A stretch of DNA of 58,258 nt, from assembly GCA_024691045.1 (NCBI GenBank), contig JAILOC010000117.1, positions 1 through 58,258 on the forward strand, written 5' to 3'. Each line of letters begins with the position of its first letter. Positions within the stretch are counted from its first letter, which is position 1. Shown here one piece after another: positions 53,721 through 58,258 of the stretch. This stretch comes from Lachnospiraceae bacterium. Its GTDB lineage: Bacteria; Bacillota_A; Clostridia; Lachnospirales; Lachnospiraceae. The position numbers and the translations under genes were made by a program. Under the pieces are notes generated by a model, which made no database searches, had not been told where the DNA came from, and worked only from the letters and a program-made list of their open reading frames with translations.

Positions 53721-54487
53721 TTCTTATATGGGAAAGGAATGGGCTTATCTTTGTCACCGTTTAACGATCTGACTCCGACACCCGGCTGGGACTTGGATGC
53801 ATCCAGTGCCTCAGGCTTGGAAGTCTCAGACTTAACGGACTCCGGCTTAACAGGTTCGGGCTTAGCATTTTCGGGCTTAGCACTTTCCGGTTTAGCATCA
53901 GTCTTGGGAGCTTCCGCCTTGGGGGAATCTGCTTTGGGAGCTTCCTTAACAGGTTCCGGCTTAGCTTCCGCTTTGGGCATCTCAGGCTTCTGAGGCTCAG
54001 GTTTAGCCGGCTCAGGCTTTGCTTCAGCCTTAGTCTCGGGCCTTGCAAGGCGGTCATCATCCCTGTCGGAGCTTCTTGAGGACTTATCCTTGGTACGGAG
54101 CTTAGCATCAAGCTGAATGAGCTTCTTGGAGCTTTCAGCCATCTTGTCCTGAAGTGTTCTTACCTGATCATCTGCCTTATCGAGCCTTCCCTGGATGGTG
54201 ATGATGTCATGCTTGAGATTATAGATCTCAGTATCTTTATCCTTGATCAGCTGCTCATTTTCTTTGAGCTTTTCGCTGATCTTCATGTAGTCGTCGGCAA
54301 TATTCAGAGCCACAAGGAGCATCTGTGTCTCTTTATTCTGTGATCTGAAGGATACGGCATTTCTGCACTCATCCATCTTCTTGTTGATGTAGTTGGCAAC
54401 CTTCTGGGTGTATTCCGCAGTCTCATAACCTGTGAGTGTAAGGACTTTACCTGCGATTATAACCTGTGTTTCGTTGACGTCAGCCAT
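53717..54487 (-). CDS. zapA: ZapA cell-division protein with a long Pro/Lys/Glu-rich tail
   Basis: ZapA binds FtsZ and bundles its filaments at the septum. The N-terminal ~95 residues are the ZapA core (VIIAGKVLTLTGYETAEYTQKVANYINKKMDE...MLLVALNIADDYMKI), followed by a coiled coil (about 75-130). Residues about 145-235 are a repetitive tail of KPEP, AKPE, PKAE-type units, then a C-terminal IPFPYKK. ZapA is normally about 85-110 aa; this one has 256. GGAGGG precedes the ATG at 54487. It overlaps the U32 gene. Confidence 0.9.
   Translation of the reverse strand: MADVNETQVIIAGKVLTLTGYETAEYTQKVANYINKKMDECRNAVSFRSQNKETQMLLVALNIADDYMKISEKLKENEQLIKDKDTEIYNLKHDIITIQGRLDKADDQVRTLQDKMAESSKKLIQLDAKLRTKDKSSRSSDRDDDRLARPETKAEAKPEPAKPEPQKPEMPKAEAKPEPVKEAPKADSPKAEAPKTDAKPESAKPENAKPEPVKPESVKSETSKPEALDASKSQPGVGVRSLNGDKDKPIPFPYKK
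53800..54040 (-). repeat. Low-complexity repeats in the zapA tail
   Basis: Inside the gene, short direct repeats (GGCTTAGC/TTCGGGCTT-like units on the + strand) encode the KPEP/AKPE tail. Units vary, as expected of slippage-prone sequence. Tail length may differ between strains. Confidence 0.7.
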
Positions 54488-54536
54488 ATGATCCCTCCGA
54501 TCGGACAGGTAACGTATTAACCATGCTCCAATGACA

Positions 54537-54566
54537 AGTATATACTATAGTTGCATATCATTTCAA
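54537..54566 (-). promoter_or_regulatory. Probable zapA promoter
   Basis: On the minus strand, TTGAAA (54561-54566) and TATACT (54537-54542) are 18 bases apart, in the 82-base gap after ruvB. Confidence 0.5.
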
Positions 54567-54569
54567 ATA

Positions 54570-55568
54570 TCATGTAAGCCACATATCGAGATGATCCCTT
54601 GCCAGATCCGTCACAACTCTTCCCTTGGGAGTCCTCATGATAAATCCGTTCTTGAGAAGATAGGGTTCATATACATCCTCGATCGTTCCGGCATCTTCTC
54701 CCGTCGCGGCAGCAAGTGTATCGAGTCCGACGGGACCTCCGTCAAACTTCGTTATGATAGTCTCAAGGATCTTCCTGTCGGTATTGTCCAGTCCGACCTT
54801 ATCTATAGACATAAGATCCATTGCTTCGACCGCAATGTCCCTTGTGATGATTCCGTCATATCTTACCAGCGCATAATCCCTTACACGCTTGAGCATCCTG
54901 TTGGCTATACGGGGAGTTCCGCGGCTTCTTTTTGCAAGCTCGAGTGCCGCGTCATGCTTTATATCAACCGAAAGCTTTCCGGAAGAAAACATAAGAACCT
55001 CGGCAAGCTCCTCCGGAGTATAGAATTCCATATGGAACTGCTCTCCGAATCTGTCGCGAAGGGGTGCAGTGAGCATATCAGCCCTTGTGGTAGCACCTAT
55101 CAGAGTAAAATGAGGCAAGGGAAGTCTTACGCTTCTTGCAGATGACGAAGAATCCTTGCCGATCATTACGTCTATCGCAAAATCCTCCATCGCGGGATAA
55201 AGCACCTCTTCAACCTGACGGTTAAGCCTGTGGATTTCATCAATAAAGAGCATATCCCTTTCCTGAAGGGAATTGAGGATCGCTGCCATTTCCGAAGGCT
55301 TCTCGATCGCCGGACCAGAGGTGATCCTGATATGTGTTCCCATCTCATTGGATATGATGCCCGCAAGGGTTGTCTTGCCGAGACCGGGAGGTCCGTACAA
55401 CAGAATGTGGTCAAGCGCCTCTCCTCTTGCCTTAGCTGCTTCCAGCTGGATGATCAGTCTTTCCTTGATAGCTTCCTGACCGATATATTCCTTAAGTCTT
55501 GTGGGGCGGAGGGAATGCTCGACGGGTTTGTCTTCATTTGTGATATTGGTTTCAATACTTCTGGGCAT
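54570..55568 (-). CDS. ruvB: Holliday junction branch migration ATPase RuvB
   Basis: RuvB drives branch migration with RuvA. The 332-aa AAA+ protein has [19 protein letters not shown], the Walker [13 protein letters not shown], Walker [10 protein letters not shown], sensor I in GATTRADML and the C-terminal winged helix ([25 protein letters not shown]). It follows ruvA by 5 bases. RecU, not RuvC, is the resolvase in this window. Confidence 0.98.
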   Translation of the reverse strand: MPRSIETNITNEDKPVEHSLRPTRLKEYIGQEAIKERLIIQLEAAKARGEALDHILLYGPPGLGKTTLAGIISNEMGTHIRITSGPAIEKPSEMAAILNSLQERDMLFIDEIHRLNRQVEEVLYPAMEDFAIDVMIGKDSSSSARSVRLPLPHFTLIGATTRADMLTAPLRDRFGEQFHMEFYTPEELAEVLMFSSGKLSVDIKHDAALELAKRSRGTPRIANRMLKRVRDYALVRYDGIITRDIAVEAMDLMSIDKVGLDNTDRKILETIITKFDGGPVGLDTLAAATGEDAGTIEDVYEPYLLKNGFIMRTPKGRVVTDLARDHLDMWLT

Positions 55569-55573
55569 ACAGA

Positions 55574-56191
55574 TTATTTTCCGTAAAGAGTCTTAAGTGC
55601 AAGGGACAAAAGAGAACCTGAATCAAGCTTTTCATGACCGTCTACAGCCATGATAGCTCTGGTGCTTTCGGTTTCGGAATAGCCGAGTGAAACAAGTGCG
55701 GCAAGCGCATCGGCTTCTTCGCTGCCAAGATCAGCCTTGATGACGGGTTTGGGACCGGAGGCAAATTTCGAAGCAAGGCTTTCATCGGAAAGATCGACTT
55801 TACCCTTAAGCTCGATGATGATCTTACCCGCAGTCTTGGCTGAGATTCCCTTGGCCTTGGAAAGAGCCTTGATATCATCGCTGATGACCGCATATCTTAC
55901 GGAATCGGCATCCATTACGGATAATAGAGAAAGTGCACTCTTGGGACCGACACCGGATACCGAGATCAGTTTCCTGAACATATCAAGCTCGTCACGGTCC
56001 GAAAAACCGTAGAGCTGGAACGTATCCTCGGCAACCTGGGTATAGGTATAAAGTTTTACATGATCTCCTACCGATCCTATCTCTATTGAACATCTGGATG
56101 TGATGTTCACATTGATCCCGAGTCCTCCGATATCGACAACGCACATATCGGCTTCGAGCAGATCGAGGATACCTTCAACAAATGCAAACAC
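55574..56191 (-). CDS. ruvA: Holliday junction DNA-binding protein RuvA
   Basis: A 205-aa tetramer-forming junction binder. The OB domain ([28 protein letters not shown]) is followed by the helix-hairpin-helix part ([17 protein letters not shown] and [17 protein letters not shown]) and a C-terminal domain that contacts RuvB ([16 protein letters not shown]). The start codon is GTG at 56191 behind AAGGA, inside the leuD stop region (1-base gap). Confidence 0.97.
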   Translation of the reverse strand: MFAFVEGILDLLEADMCVVDIGGLGINVNITSRCSIEIGSVGDHVKLYTYTQVAEDTFQLYGFSDRDELDMFRKLISVSGVGPKSALSLLSVMDADSVRYAVISDDIKALSKAKGISAKTAGKIIIELKGKVDLSDESLASKFASGPKPVIKADLGSEEADALAALVSLGYSETESTRAIMAVDGHEKLDSGSLLSLALKTLYGK

Positions 56192-56192
56192 T

Positions 56193-56684
56193 TTACTTTC
56201 CTTCGTTGATAAAATTCACTAGTCCGCCGGCTGCAATGAGCTTCTGCATAAACTCAGGGAAAGCCTGTCCCTGATAGGTGGTTCCCTTGGTGATATCGGT
56301 GATGATACCGGTATTAAAATCAATCTCAACCTCATCACCCGCATCGATATTCTTCGAAGCTTCGGGACACTCGATGATGGGAAGTCCGATATTGATCGCA
56401 TTGCGGTAAAAGATCCTTGCGAAGGTCTCAGCGATCACGCAGGATACACCCGAAGCCTTGATGGAAATGGGAGCATGCTCTCTTGAAGATCCGCATCCGA
56501 AATTCTTGGCTGCTACAATGATATCTCCCTTGCCCACCTTCTTGGTGAATTCCTTGTCGATATCCTCCATGCAGTGAGTAGCAAGCTCAGCGGGATCGGA
56601 TGAATTAAGATATCTTGCGGGAATTATTACATCGGTGTCTACATTGTCACCGTATTTAAATACTCTGCCTTTTGCGTTATCCAT
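56193..56684 (-). CDS. leuD: 3-isopropylmalate dehydratase small subunit
   Basis: With LeuC it isomerises isopropylmalate in leucine synthesis. The swivelling domain has [26 protein letters not shown] and [20 protein letters not shown]. 163 aa from the ATG at 56684, which has AGGAG 7 bases before it; the frame is open to 56723 inside leuC. This is the short HacA/LeuD type 2, matching the LeuC next door. Confidence 0.96.
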   Translation of the reverse strand: MDNAKGRVFKYGDNVDTDVIIPARYLNSSDPAELATHCMEDIDKEFTKKVGKGDIIVAAKNFGCGSSREHAPISIKASGVSCVIAETFARIFYRNAINIGLPIIECPEASKNIDAGDEVEIDFNTGIITDITKGTTYQGQAFPEFMQKLIAAGGLVNFINEGK

Positions 56685-56700
56685 TATTACTCTCCTTTTA

Positions 56701-57969
56701 TTACAGATCTGCGGGGCAAGCAATATAGCCCTTTATGGCACTTGCGGCTGCAACTGCAGGTGACGCAAGATAAATCTCTGATTCAACATGTCCCATACGT
56801 CCGACGAAGTTTCTGTTGGTAGTGGAAACACATCTCTCACCCTGAGCCAAAACTCCCATATAACCACCGAGGCAGGGACCACAGGTGGGTGTTGAAACAA
56901 CGCATCCGGATTCGATGAAGATCTTGAGAAGTCCCTCTTCAAGGCACTGCATGTAAACAGCCTGGGTAGCTGGGATAACGATGACCCTGATGCCCTTTGC
57001 GATGTGCTTGCCCTTAAGGATATCTGCTGCGATCCTCATATCGGAAATACGTCCGTTGGTACATGAACCGATAACAACCTGGTCGATCTTAATGTCACCC
57101 TCTGCATGGATCTGATCGATCGTGTGGGTGTTTTCGGGAAGATGGGGGAACGATACCGTCGCCTTAAGCTCCGAAAGATTGATGTCAATGACCTGATCGT
57201 ATTCGGCATCTTCATCAGCCTCAAATGCGGTGTACTTTCTGGTCGCATGCTCATTAAGATATTCTATGGTCTTGTCATCAACAGGGAAGATACCGTTCTT
57301 TCCGCCCGCTTCTATTGCCATGTTGGCGATGGTGAATCTGTCATCCATGGAAAGTGAAGCAACACCGGGTCCGGCAAATTCCATTGACTTATATAAAGCA
57401 CCGTCAACTCCGATCATTCCGATGATGTGAAGGATAAGATCCTTACCGCTTATATCCTTGGGAAGAGTTCCGGTAAGGTTGAATTTGATAGCCGAAGGAA
57501 CCTTGAACCATGCCTGTCCGGTAGCCATTCCGGCAGCCATATCCGTAGAACCCACACCGGTAGAGAATGCTCCGAGTGCACCGTAAGTACAGGTATGTGA
57601 ATCTGCACCGATGATGACATCTCCCGGAACGGTAAGTCCTTTCTCGGGAAGAAGTGCGTGTTCGATACCCATCTCACCTACTTCAAAATAATTGGTGATC
57701 TCGTTTCTTCTGGCGAATTCTCTTACGCATTTGCAGTGTTCGGCTGACTTGATGTCCTTATTGGGGACAAAATGATCGGGAACAAGCGCGATCTTGTCCT
57801 TATCGAATACTCCGTCAACCTTCATCTTCTCGATCTCATGAATGGCCACGGGGCTGGTGATATCATTTCCGAGTACAAGGTCAAGCTTAGCCATTATAAG
57901 GTCGCCTGCCTTAACGGATTCTTTCCCGGCAGCTCTTGCCAGGATCTTCTGTGTCATTGTCATTCCCAT
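56701..57969 (-). CDS. leuC: 3-isopropylmalate dehydratase large subunit
   Basis: The Fe-S subunit of the leucine-pathway isomerase, 422 aa. Aconitase-fold blocks: [35 protein letters not shown] and the cluster-binding Cys in [17 protein letters not shown], with [14 protein letters not shown] following. Its length is that of the archaeal/type 2 LeuC. AGGAT lies before the ATG at 57969. It leads a run leuC-leuD-ruvA-ruvB with gaps of 16, 1 and 5 bases. Confidence 0.96.
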   Translation of the reverse strand: MGMTMTQKILARAAGKESVKAGDLIMAKLDLVLGNDITSPVAIHEIEKMKVDGVFDKDKIALVPDHFVPNKDIKSAEHCKCVREFARRNEITNYFEVGEMGIEHALLPEKGLTVPGDVIIGADSHTCTYGALGAFSTGVGSTDMAAGMATGQAWFKVPSAIKFNLTGTLPKDISGKDLILHIIGMIGVDGALYKSMEFAGPGVASLSMDDRFTIANMAIEAGGKNGIFPVDDKTIEYLNEHATRKYTAFEADEDAEYDQVIDINLSELKATVSFPHLPENTHTIDQIHAEGDIKIDQVVIGSCTNGRISDMRIAADILKGKHIAKGIRVIVIPATQAVYMQCLEEGLLKIFIESGCVVSTPTCGPCLGGYMGVLAQGERCVSTTNRNFVGRMGHVESEIYLASPAVAAASAIKGYIACPADL

Positions 57970-58023
57970 AACTTAAAATCCTCGTTTCTGATTACTTGGA
58001 ATACCTAAAGCCTAAACATTTGA

Positions 58024-58032
58024 ATTATAGCA
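58024..58032 (-). promoter_or_regulatory. Extended -10 promoter of leuC
   Basis: On the minus strand, TGC-TATAAT gives an extended -10 about 55 bases before leuC, with no good -35. There is no room for a T-box or leucine leader. The rest of the 57970-58149 gap is AT-rich and shows no other feature. Confidence 0.6.
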
Positions 58033-58149
58033 TAAAATCCTTATATTATTTACAATATTGCAATAGAAAACGGTTTTTTGTATATTAAGACCGTATACAT
58101 TATATGAATAATATTAAACAAAGATATATGAACTTAAATTAGGTGAAAA

Positions 58150-58258
58150 ATGCCCGAAACTTTTTGCGGTAAAAGCTGTGCATACTGTAATGTCAAAGAA
58201 GAAGTAAACTGTCCGGGATGCTTGGCAGGCCCCGGAAATTTAATATCCGGCGACTGCC
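58150..58258 (+). CDS. Cys-rich protein, N-terminal part (runs off the window)
   Basis: The visible 36 residues are MPETFCGKSCAYCN followed by a CPGC and a final DC, six or seven Cys in all, in a pattern like the small zinc-binding CGKxCxxC domains (DUF3795-type) of Clostridia. AGGTG precedes the ATG at 58150. The 3' end is outside the window, so no function can be named. Confidence 0.6.
   Translation, partial: MPETFCGKSCAYCNVKEEVNCPGCLAGPGNLISGDC

Noticed and set aside
53739..54111. Open frames in the zapA tail region on both strands
   Set aside because: They arise from the low-complexity repeats of the zapA tail and lack any start signal.

Overview
The window is a dense stretch of bacterial chromosome, about 53 protein genes with few gaps and no rRNA, tRNA, CRISPR or transposon that I can see. 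The gene set points to a low-to-moderate GC Gram-positive of the class Clostridia, most likely a Lachnospiraceae-type organism. The evidence is a LexA with CGAAC-N4-GTTCG-like operators, RecU in place of RuvC, an Asp23-FakA pair divergent from rpmB, a DegV protein, ZapA, a GerW/YtfJ-family protein, short-form HisG with HisZ, a HisI-HisE fusion, and strong Shine-Dalgarno sites. The genus cannot be settled from the sequence alone.

Layout. 1-4126: the tail of a HAD phosphatase, lexA, a secreted DUF3048 protein, a small LysM membrane protein under a consensus promoter with two LexA boxes (a YneA-like SOS division inhibitor), and a tyrosine recombinase. 4289-9634 (+): AI-2E-family transporter, D-aminoacyl-tRNA deacylase, an atypical shikimate-kinase-like protein, an aminotransferase and a membrane-anchored spermidine-synthase-like enzyme. 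9698-20801 (-): a tightly packed eight-gene run of dual-receiver response regulator, hybrid histidine kinase, solute-binding lipoprotein, TIGR03936 protein, RNase E/G, CHASE-GGDEF diguanylate cyclase, M13 metallopeptidase and metallophosphoesterase. 20941-27945 (-): hisZ-hisG-hisD-hisB-hisIE followed by the TIGR03960 radical SAM protein. The his run has a consensus promoter with three 8-bp tandem repeats at the predicted start site.

28132-29382 (+) is an unrecognised membrane protein. 29391-34557 and 34579-39372 (-) carry recU, an RluD-type pseudouridine synthase, a small membrane protein, a short-chain dehydrogenase, a cell-wall amidase, a coiled-coil protein, coaD, rsmD and a type IIA topoisomerase pair that looks more like ParC/ParE than gyrase. 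39589-44753 (-): degV, recG, fakA and asp23, with rpmB divergent. 45148-47632 (-): a coiled-coil/J-like protein, a YtfJ/GerW protein, a DUF2953 membrane protein and a small unknown. 47678-48733 (+): a degenerate HD-GYP protein. 48734-57969 (-): a class B PBP with its SEDS partner, a U32 peptidase-family protein, ZapA with a long charged tail, ruvB-ruvA and leuD-leuC. A Cys-rich protein begins at the right edge.

Most of the window is housekeeping. The parts that stand out are the signalling operon that encloses TIGR03936 and RNase E/G (9698-20801), the SOS module at 694-2982, the his promoter repeats, and four proteins that have lost key family residues: the HisF-like domain of HisIE, the shikimate-kinase-like protein, the HD-GYP protein and the first receiver of the response regulator. 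I saw no phage, CRISPR-like or obvious defence cassette.
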